A DNA stretch of 64,000 bases, taken from assembly GCF_037094465.1 (NCBI RefSeq), contig NZ_CP146609.1, positions 1,365,501 to 1,429,500 of the forward strand, written 5' to 3'. Below the pieces are notes generated by a model. The model was not told the DNA's origin, did not search any database, and was given only the letters and a program-made list of their open reading frames with translations. The DNA is from Pseudodesulfovibrio sp. 5S69. GTDB taxonomy: Bacteria > Desulfobacterota > Desulfovibrionia > Desulfovibrionales > Desulfovibrionaceae. Below are positions 52,896 to 60,694 of this stretch, in pieces. The translations under genes were made by a program, and so were the position numbers. Position 1 is the first letter of the stretch. Every line of letters begins with the position of its first letter.

Positions 52896-53585
52896 ATGCC
52901 TACTCTCGAAGAAAAAATCCTGCACAGCGAATCCCTTCTGTCCGGCCTGTTGGAACAGGCGCGCCGGGGCGCCGGGCCCGAGCGTGTGCGCGTGGCCTGG
53001 ACCGGAGGCAAGGACTCCACCGTGGCCCTGTTTATCTGGAAGCTGTTGGTGGAAGACGCCGGGGCCGGGCCGGTGCGCGCGATCACCCTGGACACGGGGT
53101 GCAAGTTCCCCGAGGTCCTGGCCTTCCGCGACCACATGGCCGCCGAGTGGGGCGTGGACCTGTGCATCGCCCGGCCCGGGGTCTCCCTGGACGGCTACCC
53201 CCTGGCCGAGGATCCGCTCAAGTGCTGCCGCGAGCTCAAGGTGGAGCCGTTGAAGGAGGCGCTGCGGGCCACCCGGGCCACCCACCTCGTGACCGGAATC
53301 CGTCGGGACGAGCACCCGGACCGCGCCGGACGGCGGGAATTCGAGACCCGGACCGACCCGGAGCACACCCTGGTCAACCCGCTGCTTGACTGGACCGAGA
53401 CCGACATCTGGGCCTTCCACGCCCGCTTCGGTCTGCCCCATTGCGGGTTGTACGACCAGGGGTACCGCTCCCTGGGCTGCCGCCCCTGCACCACCTTGCC
53501 CGACGCACGGGGCGGGGAGCGGTCCGGGCGCGCCCGGAACAAGGAAGCGGTCCTGTCCGCTTTGACCGGACTCGGATATTTTTAA
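52896..53585 (+). CDS. APS/PAPS-reductase-like Fe-S protein lacking the catalytic tail
   Basis: A 229-residue member of the PAPS reductase/ATP-PPase family. The nucleotide loop is WTGGKDST (35-42). The [4Fe-4S] ligands of assimilatory APS reductase are present as Cys110-Cys111 (LKCCRELK) and Cys195/Cys198 (GCRPCT). The C-terminal ECGLH-type segment with the catalytic Cys is missing; the protein ends ALTGLGYF. It may therefore bind APS or another adenylate without normal reductase chemistry, or use a partner thiol. A sulfate reducer would use AprAB for dissimilation, so this protein has another job. Confidence 0.8.
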   Translation: MPTLEEKILHSESLLSGLLEQARRGAGPERVRVAWTGGKDSTVALFIWKLLVEDAGAGPVRAITLDTGCKFPEVLAFRDHMAAEWGVDLCIARPGVSLDGYPLAEDPLKCCRELKVEPLKEALRATRATHLVTGIRRDEHPDRAGRREFETRTDPEHTLVNPLLDWTETDIWAFHARFGLPHCGLYDQGYRSLGCRPCTTLPDARGGERSGRARNKEAVLSALTGLGYF

Positions 53586-53911
53586 TCCGCAAAAATGTTC
53601 AAATGGAGAACACCCCGGAGCCCCCGTCGAGCGGGCCTTGTCCTTTTTTTCACAAAATTCCATACTATTTTGATACCAGTTTTTCAAAAACGTAATTCGG
53701 TGCAAAATCGCGTGTAGATACAATCAGTTGCAGCAAGAAAAAGGATGAGGCAAAAGTCCGGTTTGGGTCTTGACCTGGGGGTCAACTTCACCTAAGGACA
53801 ATTGTTTACTAGGCTAAGGGTTAAGTGCAAACGCACTGGTTTTCGGTTGGAGGTGAACCGGCTGCCAGGTGCCTGCTGTACTCGTTCTCCATCTTCTGAA
53901 ACGAGGTCTTC
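53586..53911. other. Intergenic region upstream of the ech operon
   Basis: A 326-base, AT-rich gap without a gene. A weak hairpin followed by CCTTTTTTT at about 53620-53650 may end the upstream transcript. Two inverted repeats (53770..53785 and 53824..53837) lie in the second half, which must hold the ech promoter. I see no match to the sigma-54 consensus and no clear -10 box. Confidence 0.6.
53770..53785. promoter_or_regulatory. Palindromic operator candidate upstream of ech
   Basis: TTGACC-TGGG-GGTCAA is a perfect 6-bp dyad spanning 16 bases, with the TTGAC/GTCAA half-sites of the CRP/FNR superfamily at CRP-type spacing. It lies 127 bases before echA. A CRP/FNR-type redox regulator is a reasonable candidate. 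A second dyad, AGTGC-AAAC-GCACT, lies at 53824..53837. Confidence 0.5.
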
Positions 53912-55813
53912 ATGTCAAATCTGTTAGTGCTTCTCATCCTGCTGCCGGCGGCAGCGGCGCTGGTCTGCTATTTCGTTCGGTCCACGGCCGTTCGGAAGCT
54001 GACCGTGCTCGCCACCGGAGGCATCCTGACGCTCTCGGCGTTGGGGCTGCTCGCGCAGGGGGTGTTTGCGCCGATCGAGGTCGGCTCATTCCTGGGCATA
54101 GGCAGCGATTTCCTGGTCACGGTCCTGGATTTCGTCCTGCTGGGTGTCATTTACTTCTACGGTTACAAACACAAGAGCCTGCTCATCCAGGGGTTCACCC
54201 TGGCCCAGGTCGTCCTGCTCGCCTGGTTCGAGGGGGTCTCGGTCGGCCATGAGGCGGTTCCGGCCCTGATGGGCGACCAGCTCTCCCTGATCATGGTCCT
54301 GGTCATCTCGATCATCGGCTCCCTGATCTGCATCTTCGCGCTCCCCTACATGAAGGAACACGAAGAGCACCTGCACCTGAAGAAGACGCGCCAGCCGAGG
54401 TTCTTCTTCTTCATGCTCATCTTCCTCGGCGCCATGAACGGGCTGGTCCTGTCCAACAACATCCTGTGGATGTACTTCTTCTTCGAAGTGACCACCTTCT
54501 GTTCCTTCATGCTCATCGGCCACGACGCCACCGAGATCGCCACCAAGAACGCGGTCCGCGCCCTGTGGATGAACGCCCTGGGCGGGCTGGCCTTCGTCGT
54601 CGGCATGATGCTGGTCTACTCCCAGGCCGGAACCCTGAACATCAGCGCCATCCTGGCGCTCGGTTCGACCAGCGCGGTGATGCTCACCGGGCTGGCCTTC
54701 CTCTGCCTGGCCGGATTCACCAAGGCCGCCCAGGTGCCGTTCCAGTCCTGGCTGCTCGGGGCCATGGTCGCCCCGACCCCGGTGTCCGCGCTGCTGCACT
54801 CCTCGACCATGGTCAAGGCGGGCGTGTTCGTGGTCCTGCGGTTCGCCCCGGCCTTTGCCGGAACCTTCCTGTCCACGGGCGTGGCCGTTTGCGGCGCGTT
54901 CACCTTCCTGGCCTGCGCCGCGCTCGGCATCGGCCAGTCCAACGGCAAGAAGATCCTGGCTTATTCCACCGTGGCCAACCTCGGCCTGATCATCTGCTGC
55001 GCGGGCATCAACACCCCGTTGGCCCTCACCGCGGCGATCATGCTCATCCTCTTCCACGCCATCTCCAAGTCGCTGCTCTTCCTGTGCGTCGGCACCATCG
55101 AGCAGGCCATCGGCTCCCGCGACATCGAGGACATGCGCGGCCTGTACGGCACCAACCCCCGCACGGCGTTGATCACCATCATCGGCATCCTGACCATGAT
55201 GCTGCCGCCGTTCGGCGTGCTGCTCGGCAAGTGGATGGCCATGGAGGCCTCGGCCGACAGCAACATCTTCATCGTGGTCATGCTGGCCATGGGCTCGGCC
55301 ATGATGGTCGTGTACCTGGCCCGCTGGGCCGGTTCCATGATGGGCACCCGCGAGCCGGGCGCCAAGGCCGAATCCCAGCCTCTGCTGACCCGGCTGCCGC
55401 TGATAACCCTGTGCCTCGGCGCGGTGCTCCTGTCCCTGGCCTCGCCGTGGATCTACAATTCCATGCTGGCCCCCTGGATCGGCTCGGCGCCCTTCGTGGT
55501 CGGCTTCGGCTCCCTGGAATCCGCGCACGGCACCTTCGTGGTCGTGCCCCTGTTCCTGGTGCTCGGGCTGGGCCTGCTCTACGCGGTCAAGGCCGCCTCG
55601 GGCTACCGCAGGGTCAAGATCATGCCGCCCTACGTGAGCGGGGCCAACTCCGCCTCCGGCGACGGCACCTACGTCGGTCCCATGAACGGCGACGTGCCGT
55701 TCTCCGCCGGCAACCTGTACCTGGGCGAGATGTTCGCTGAACCCAAGCTCACGCCCATCTTCAATGCACTGGCGGTCGCGCTGATCGTCCTTATGCTGGG
55801 AGGGGCGCTCTAA
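53912..55813 (+). CDS. echA: Ech hydrogenase membrane subunit EchA
   Basis: A 633-residue antiporter-like inner-membrane subunit (NuoL/MrpA family) thought to move ions during hydrogenase turnover. About 15 membrane helices are visible. The conserved block includes ILWMYFFFEVTTFCSFMLIG, AAQVPFQSWLLGAMVAPTPVSALLHSSTMVKAG and KILAYSTVANLG. Lys and Glu in membrane segments are kept. It ends without a long lateral helix. The stop codon overlaps the echB start by one base. It is first in a six-gene operon. Confidence 0.94.
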   Translation: MSNLLVLLILLPAAAALVCYFVRSTAVRKLTVLATGGILTLSALGLLAQGVFAPIEVGSFLGIGSDFLVTVLDFVLLGVIYFYGYKHKSLLIQGFTLAQVVLLAWFEGVSVGHEAVPALMGDQLSLIMVLVISIIGSLICIFALPYMKEHEEHLHLKKTRQPRFFFFMLIFLGAMNGLVLSNNILWMYFFFEVTTFCSFMLIGHDATEIATKNAVRALWMNALGGLAFVVGMMLVYSQAGTLNISAILALGSTSAVMLTGLAFLCLAGFTKAAQVPFQSWLLGAMVAPTPVSALLHSSTMVKAGVFVVLRFAPAFAGTFLSTGVAVCGAFTFLACAALGIGQSNGKKILAYSTVANLGLIICCAGINTPLALTAAIMLILFHAISKSLLFLCVGTIEQAIGSRDIEDMRGLYGTNPRTALITIIGILTMMLPPFGVLLGKWMAMEASADSNIFIVVMLAMGSAMMVVYLARWAGSMMGTREPGAKAESQPLLTRLPLITLCLGAVLLSLASPWIYNSMLAPWIGSAPFVVGFGSLESAHGTFVVVPLFLVLGLGLLYAVKAASGYRRVKIMPPYVSGANSASGDGTYVGPMNGDVPFSAGNLYLGEMFAEPKLTPIFNALAVALIVLMLGGAL

Positions 55814-56661
55814 TGGAAACACTCATTCTCGTCATCATCGGTCTTGTGGGCGCGCCGCTCGCGGGCGGCCTGATCGCCGGCCTGGACCGCCGGGTCACCG
55901 CCTGGTTCCAGTCCCGCCAGGGGCCCCCGATCATGCAGGCCTTCTATGACGTGGCCAAGCTCTTCGGCAAGGAGAAGATGGTCGTCAACCAGTGGCAGAT
56001 CCTCTGCGCCTGGGTGTACCTCATCGCCGCGGCCGTGTCCGTGGCCCTGTTCTTCGCCCAGGGCGACCTGCTGCTTGTCTTCTTCGTGCAGGCCATCGGC
56101 GCGGTCTTCCTGGTCATGGGCGCCCTGTCCGCCAAGTCCCCGTACTCCCAGGTGGGCGCGCAGCGCGAGCTGTTGCAGATCCTGGCCTACGAGCCGATCC
56201 TCATCCTGGTCTTCGTGGGCTTCTACATGGTCACCGGCTCCTTCTCCATCCACGCCATCTGGGCGCAGGACATGCCGCTGCTGGCCAAGATGCCCCTGCT
56301 CTACCTGGCGCTGGGCTACGCCCTGACCATCAAGCTGCGCAAATCCCCGTTCGACTTCTCGACCTCCCATCACGGGCACCAGGAATTGGTCAAGGGCGTG
56401 CTCACCGAGTACTCCGGCCCCTACCTCGGCCTGATCGAGATGGCCCACTGGTACGAGACCGTCCTGGTGCTCGGCCTGTGCGCGCTCTTCTGGCACACCA
56501 ACGTGGGCTGGATGGCGCTCTTGCTCGTGGCCACCTACATGCTCGAAATCCTGGTGGACAACACCATGGCGCGCATGACCTGGCGCTGGATGCTCAAGCG
56601 CGTCTGGCTGCTCGGCATGGGCATGTCCGTCGTTAACCTCATCTGGCTGTACGCGGGGTAA
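55813..56661 (+). CDS. echB: Ech hydrogenase membrane subunit EchB
   Basis: A 282-residue NuoH-like subunit connecting the soluble hydrogenase arm to the antiporter arm. Eight or so helices are seen. GLIAGLDRRVTAWFQSRQGPPIMQAFYDVAKL is the NuoH N-terminal signature (the quinone-site region in complex I), and KSPFDFSTSHHGHQELVKGVLTEYSGPYLGLIE is the second conserved loop. Starts at the last base of the echA stop codon and ends three bases before echC. Confidence 0.95.
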   Translation: METLILVIIGLVGAPLAGGLIAGLDRRVTAWFQSRQGPPIMQAFYDVAKLFGKEKMVVNQWQILCAWVYLIAAAVSVALFFAQGDLLLVFFVQAIGAVFLVMGALSAKSPYSQVGAQRELLQILAYEPILILVFVGFYMVTGSFSIHAIWAQDMPLLAKMPLLYLALGYALTIKLRKSPFDFSTSHHGHQELVKGVLTEYSGPYLGLIEMAHWYETVLVLGLCALFWHTNVGWMALLLVATYMLEILVDNTMARMTWRWMLKRVWLLGMGMSVVNLIWLYAG

Positions 56662-56664
56662 ATC

Positions 56665-57108
56665 ATGTTCGGATCATTCATCAAGAAATCTCGCGCCAAG
56701 TCACCGTGGATCATGCACTTCGACTGCGGTAGCTGCAACGGCTGCGATATCGAGGTCCTGGCCTGCCTGACCCCCCTCTACGACGTGGAGCGGTTCGGGA
56801 TCATCAACGTCGGCAACCCCAAGCACGCCGACGTGCTCCTGGTCACCGGCACGGTCAACCACCGGAACAAGAAGGTGCTCAAGAACATCTACGATCAGAT
56901 GCCCGAGCCCAAGGCCGTCATCGCCATCGGCGCGTGCGGCAACACCGGCGGCATCTTCCGCGAGGCCTACAACGTCGTGGGCGGCGTGGACAAGGTCATC
57001 CCCGTGGACGTCTACGTCCCCGGCTGTCCGGCCAAGCCCGAAGCCATCATCGACGGCGTCGTGGCCGGGCTCGCCAAGTTCGCCCAGAAAGTGGAAGAAG
57101 CCAAGTAG
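56665..57108 (+). CDS. echC: Ech hydrogenase small subunit EchC
   Basis: A 147-residue NuoB-like subunit carrying the proximal [4Fe-4S] cluster. Ligand motifs are FDCGSCNGCDIEVLAC near residue 20 and, later, AIGACGNTGGIF and VYVPGCPAKPEAI. It passes electrons between the EchF clusters and the NiFe site in EchE. Compact length is normal for Ech. Confidence 0.95.
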   Translation: MFGSFIKKSRAKSPWIMHFDCGSCNGCDIEVLACLTPLYDVERFGIINVGNPKHADVLLVTGTVNHRNKKVLKNIYDQMPEPKAVIAIGACGNTGGIFREAYNVVGGVDKVIPVDVYVPGCPAKPEAIIDGVVAGLAKFAQKVEEAK

Positions 57109-57126
57109 CTTCACGCGAGGTACATA

Positions 57127-57492
57127 ATGCAAGGTAAAGTTATCGACGTGACCCTCGACACCGTTGTCGGCGAGGTCATGAACATGAAGAACGACGGGCA
57201 GAGGCTGGTCACGTTCTCCACCTATCAGGAGGGGGACAAGATCGGCATACTCTACCACTTCGACAAGAATCTGGAGACCACCCACCTGCGGCTTTTGGCC
57301 GACATGGACAAGCCCATTCCGAGCGTGTCCGGCGTCTACTTCGCCGCCCTGCTGGTGGAAAACGAAATCCGCGACCAGTGGAACGTCGAGTTCGACGGCC
57401 TGGTCCTCGACTTCAACCGCACGCTCTTGCTTGACCCCGAGGTCACCCAGGTACCCCTGGTGTCCAACGTCAAGATCGAGCCCAAGAAATAG
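57127..57492 (+). CDS. echD: Ech hydrogenase subunit EchD
   Basis: A 121-residue NuoC-like subunit. It lacks metal motifs, as expected. The segment RLVTFSTYQEGDKIGILYHFDKN and the closing FNRTLLLDPEVTQVPLVSNVKIEPKK match the short NuoC domain. It sits between the small and large subunit genes, the usual ech order. Confidence 0.88.
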   Translation: MQGKVIDVTLDTVVGEVMNMKNDGQRLVTFSTYQEGDKIGILYHFDKNLETTHLRLLADMDKPIPSVSGVYFAALLVENEIRDQWNVEFDGLVLDFNRTLLLDPEVTQVPLVSNVKIEPKK

Positions 57493-57501
57493 GGGGCTGA
57501 A

Positions 57502-58581
57502 ATGGCAACCACCGTTATACCCTTCGGCCCGCAGCATCCCGTCCTGCCCGAACCCGTCCACCTGACCCTCAAGGTCGAGGACGAGATCGTCAAGGAGGCC
57601 ATCCCGGCCCTGGGCTACGTCCACCGCGGCCTGGAAAAGCTGGCCGACATCCGCGACTTCCATCAGATGATCAACGTCTGCGAGCGCGTCTGCGGCATCT
57701 GTTCCATGATCCACGGCACCTGTTACTCCGAGTCCATCGAGGAGCTCATGGGCATCGAGGTCACGGACCGCGCCAAGCTGCTGCGCGTCATCTGGAGCGA
57801 ACTGCACCGCAGCCACTCCCACCTGCTCTGGCTGGGCCTGTTCGCCGACGCCTTCGGCTTCGAGTCCCTGTTCATGCAGTTTTGGAAGGTCCGCGAGCGG
57901 ATCATGGACATCAACGAGGCCACCACCGGCAGCCGCGTCATCGTGTCCGTAAACGTCATCGGCGGCGTCCGCGCCGACCTCTCCCCGGAGCAGATCCGCT
58001 GGATCCTGTCCGAGATCGAGATCGTCGAGAAAGAGGTCAAGGCCATCCAGGACACCATCATGAACGACTACACCGTCAAGTCCCGCACCGTGGGCGTCGG
58101 CGTGATGACCAAGGAACAGGCCTGGGAACTCGGCGCGGCCGGTCCGACCCTGCGCGGTTCCGGCGTGGCCCAGGACATGCGCCAGCAGGGCTACGGCGGC
58201 TACTCGTTCCTGGACTTCGAGCCCGTGGTCGAGACCGCCGGCGACTGCTGGGCGCGCTCCACCGTGCGCTTCCGCGAAGTGCTCCAGTCCATCGATCTGG
58301 TCCGCCAGGCCATTGCCAAGCTGCCCGAGGGCGAGCTGGCCGTGAAGATCAAGGGCAACCCGCCCGAGGGCGAGGTCTACCACCGGGTGGAACAGCCGCG
58401 CGGCGAGTGCGTCTACTACATCCGCGGCAACGGCACCAAGAACCTCGACCGCCTGCGCATCCGCACGCCCACGTTCGCCAACATCCCGCCGCTCCTGGCC
58501 ATGCTGCCGGAGTGCGAGTTGGCCGACGTGCCGGTCATCGTGCTGTCCATCGACCCGTGCATCAGCTGCACCGAACGCTAG
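57502..58581 (+). CDS. echE: Ech [NiFe]-hydrogenase large subunit EchE
   Basis: The 359-residue catalytic subunit. Both Ni-binding CxxC pairs are present: Cys64/Cys67 in ERVCGICSMIHG and Cys353/Cys356 in DPCISCTER at the extreme C-terminus. This distinguishes it from NuoD of complex I, which has lost them. There is no extension after the last CxxC motif, so no C-terminal peptidase cleavage is needed for nickel insertion. Ech couples H+/H2 chemistry with ferredoxin to ion movement. Confidence 0.97.
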   Translation: MATTVIPFGPQHPVLPEPVHLTLKVEDEIVKEAIPALGYVHRGLEKLADIRDFHQMINVCERVCGICSMIHGTCYSESIEELMGIEVTDRAKLLRVIWSELHRSHSHLLWLGLFADAFGFESLFMQFWKVRERIMDINEATTGSRVIVSVNVIGGVRADLSPEQIRWILSEIEIVEKEVKAIQDTIMNDYTVKSRTVGVGVMTKEQAWELGAAGPTLRGSGVAQDMRQQGYGGYSFLDFEPVVETAGDCWARSTVRFREVLQSIDLVRQAIAKLPEGELAVKIKGNPPEGEVYHRVEQPRGECVYYIRGNGTKNLDRLRIRTPTFANIPPLLAMLPECELADVPVIVLSIDPCISCTER

Positions 58582-58590
58582 GAGGACCGC

Positions 58591-59010
58591 ATGCAGTTTA
58601 CACCCACCGTCATCAAGAACCTGCTCAAGAAGCCCGCCACCCGGAAGTATCCCTATGAGGTGCGCGAGCCGTTCCCCATGTACCGCGGCGAGCTGGTCAT
58701 CGACATCGACAGGTGCATCTTCTGCGGCATGTGCTCCCGCAAGTGTCCCAGCCAGTGCATCACCGTGGACAAGGCCGCCGGCACCTGGCAGTGCGACCCG
58801 CACGCCTGCGTCTACTGCGGCCTGTGCCGCGACCACTGCCCGACCAAGTGCCTGTCCATGAAGGACGTGCACCGCAAGCCGGTGACAGAGAAGGTCACCT
58901 GGATCGAACACGGCAACCCGCCCAAGCCCAAGGTCAAGGCCGCCCCCAAGGCCGAGGCCAAAGCCGAAGCCAAGCCCGGGAAAAAGGCCGACAAAAAGGA
59001 CGGCAAGTAA
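58591..59010 (+). CDS. echF: Ech hydrogenase ferredoxin subunit EchF, with Ala/Lys-rich tail
   Basis: A 139-residue polyferredoxin that accepts electrons from, or gives them to, soluble ferredoxin. Two complete [4Fe-4S] motifs: CIFCGMCSRKCPSQC and CVYCGLCRDHCPTKC. The last 30 or so residues (from NPPKPKVKAAPKAEAKAEAK) are a low-complexity Ala/Lys/Pro tail not needed for the fold, which could steer docking of acidic ferredoxin (inference). It is last in the operon and followed by a terminator. Confidence 0.94.
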   Translation: MQFTPTVIKNLLKKPATRKYPYEVREPFPMYRGELVIDIDRCIFCGMCSRKCPSQCITVDKAAGTWQCDPHACVYCGLCRDHCPTKCLSMKDVHRKPVTEKVTWIEHGNPPKPKVKAAPKAEAKAEAKPGKKADKKDGK

Positions 59011-59029
59011 CCGTCTTTGCAATGTGAAT

Positions 59030-59064
59030 AAAAAAGCCCCGCGCATGTTGTCGCGGGCTTTTTG
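59030..59064. terminator. Terminator of the ech operon
   Basis: AAAAAGCCCCGCG and CGCGGGCTTTTT pair as a 12-bp stem with one bulge and an 8-base loop, 20 bases after the echF stop codon. A- and T-runs on the two sides make it usable in both directions. Confidence 0.85.
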
Positions 59065-59070
59065 CCTCGC

Positions 59071-59369
59071 GCCGGGGAAGGGGAGAAGGGAACCCTTTGA
59101 GAAAAGGGTTCCCTTCTCCTCCCCGGACTCCCATCCCTCATCCTTCCTAAACTTTTTGTATACGCTTTCGCGTGTGCGGCAGGGGCGGGAGAGAGTGCCT
59201 CTTACAAGAGCATGGTGGGAGAGCCGCTAGGTGGTGAGCCCGGCACGGCAGTAGTTCCCACGCGGGCCCCGCGAAGCGGTGCTAGAAGGCTTTGAAGGGA
59301 GTCCAGAGGGGAACCTTTCCGGAAGTTTCCCTCTGGCGGGTCCGGGGCAGCGCCCCGGCCGCCGGAGGC
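59071..59369. repeat. Palindromic intergenic repeat, copy B (inverted relative to copy A)
   Basis: Non-coding block with two palindromes. The first has perfect 17-bp arms (59082-59098 and 59103-59119, arm GGAGAAGGGAACCCTTT) with a 4-base loop. The second (59303-59336) has arms CCAGAGGG/CCCTCTGG. It ends with the complement of GCCTCCGGCGGCCGGGGCGC, the module that begins copy A at 21274. The open frames across it are low-complexity and unsupported. The gap between echF and fmdE (59011-59378) holds only this block and the ech terminator. Confidence 0.8.
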
Positions 59370-59378
59370 ATTCTTTCC

Positions 59379-59918
59379 CTACAGCTTCTGGTCGATATCC
59401 GTGAAGCAGGGGATGCAGTAGGTCTTTCCGGCGAACCGGCGGGTGCGGGATTCCATGGTCATCTCGCCGCATTGTGCGCAGCGCAGGCTTTGCAGCACGG
59501 CGGCGGGCCGTGGCGGGGGGCAGTCGAGGGGAGTGACGGCGAACATGTCGTCAAGGGGCAGGGCCGTGAAGCGGTCGATACCCGCTTGCCGGGTCTCTCC
59601 GGGCGCGCCCATGGCGGAATCCCTGAGCACGGCGCGGAACCCCTTGCCGGACTTGCGGTCGAAGAAGTTGAAGGCGCGTTTGCCATAGTCGCGGTGGATG
59701 AAGTTGCCCTTGCCGAAGGTGCAGTCGGTCAAAAACTGGATGGCGTCCACGCCGCACATGTCGGTCTCGGCCACGGCGACCAGGTCCAGGGTGTCCAGGT
59801 CGCCGAGTTCGCGGCGGGCCAACTCCACGGCGCGGATGCCGATGGTCAGGCCGGGACAGTGGTGGCCGTGGAAGGCGATGGTGGCGTCCAGTTTCTCCTG
59901 GGGAATGGTGCCGGGCAT
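59379..59918 (-). CDS. FmdE-family protein with C-terminal zinc ribbon
   Basis: A 179-residue protein. The FmdE domain begins with the metal-binding motif AFHGHHCPGLTIGIRAVE (His17, His19, His20, Cys21) and includes VAETDMCGVDAIQFLTDCTFGKGN. A zinc ribbon follows (CAQCGEMTME to TYCIPCF). FmdE was named for formylmethanofuran dehydrogenase, but such stand-alone proteins occur in bacteria without that enzyme. It is last in an operon with a FecBCD-type ABC transporter (20 bases after the ATPase gene), so a role in handling the imported metal or metal complex is likely. AAGGAG precedes the ATG. Confidence 0.87.
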   Translation of the reverse strand: MPGTIPQEKLDATIAFHGHHCPGLTIGIRAVELARRELGDLDTLDLVAVAETDMCGVDAIQFLTDCTFGKGNFIHRDYGKRAFNFFDRKSGKGFRAVLRDSAMGAPGETRQAGIDRFTALPLDDMFAVTPLDCPPPRPAAVLQSLRCAQCGEMTMESRTRRFAGKTYCIPCFTDIDQKL

Positions 59919-59938
59919 GGGATTCTCCTTGTTCTTGG

Positions 59939-60694
59939 CTAGGCGGCCGGGACCACCATGGGGTGGCCCTGGATGTGGTGGATATGCACGGGCAGGCCGT
60001 AGACCTCTTCGACCACGTCGGAGGTGACCTCGCAGGCCGGGCCGGTGGAGTGGATGCGCCCGTCCTTGAGGAACAGGACCTTGTCGGCGTAGCGCAGGGC
60101 GGTGTTCAGGTCGTGCATGGTCATGATCGCGGCGATGCGGTGTTCGTCCACCACCCGGCGGAGCATGGTCAGGATGTCCACCTGGCTCTTGAGGTCCAGG
60201 CTGGAGGTGGGCTCGTCCAGGAGCATGAGGCGCGGCTCCTGGACCAGGGCGCGGGCGATGGCCACCTTTTGCAGTTCGCCGCCGGACAGGCAGTCGATGT
60301 AGCGCAGGGCGAGGCGGGTCATGTGCAGACGCTTCAGGGCGGAGTCGACCATCTTGAGGTCTTCCTCTCCCACCCGCCAGACGATGTGCGGCTTGCGGCC
60401 CATGAGCACGGCGTCGAACACGGTCAGGCGGGCGGCCTCGCTGCGCTGGGCCACGTAGCCGATGCCGAGCGCGATCTCGTGCGGGCGCATCCTGAGCACA
60501 TCGCGGTCTTCGACCAGGACCTTGCCCGCGCACGGGGCGTGGATGGCGTTGATGCATTTGAGCAGGGTGGTCTTGCCCACGCCGTTGGGGCCGAGAATGG
60601 CCAGGAGTTCCCCGCCGTCCAGGTTGAACTGTACGTCGCGCAGGACCTTGGAGCCGTTGTAGGCGAAGTCGAGATCGTTGACCGAGAGGATCAT
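59939..60694 (-). CDS. ABC transporter ATPase, FecE/BtuD type
   Basis: A 251-residue ATPase of an iron-complex/cobalamin-type importer. Walker A is GPNGVGKTTLLKC, the Q-loop GYVAQRSE, the signature LSGGELQKVAIARALV, Walker B RLMLLDEPTSSLD and the H-loop MTMHDLNTAL. It overlaps the permease gene by four bases. Confidence 0.93.
   Translation of the reverse strand: MILSVNDLDFAYNGSKVLRDVQFNLDGGELLAILGPNGVGKTTLLKCINAIHAPCAGKVLVEDRDVLRMRPHEIALGIGYVAQRSEAARLTVFDAVLMGRKPHIVWRVGEEDLKMVDSALKRLHMTRLALRYIDCLSGGELQKVAIARALVQEPRLMLLDEPTSSLDLKSQVDILTMLRRVVDEHRIAAIMTMHDLNTALRYADKVLFLKDGRIHSTGPACEVTSDVVEEVYGLPVHIHHIQGHPMVVPAA

Noticed and set aside
57502..58581. Reading the operon as complex I (nuo) genes
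   Set aside because: The large subunit keeps both Ni-binding CxxC pairs and the six-gene order is that of Ech.
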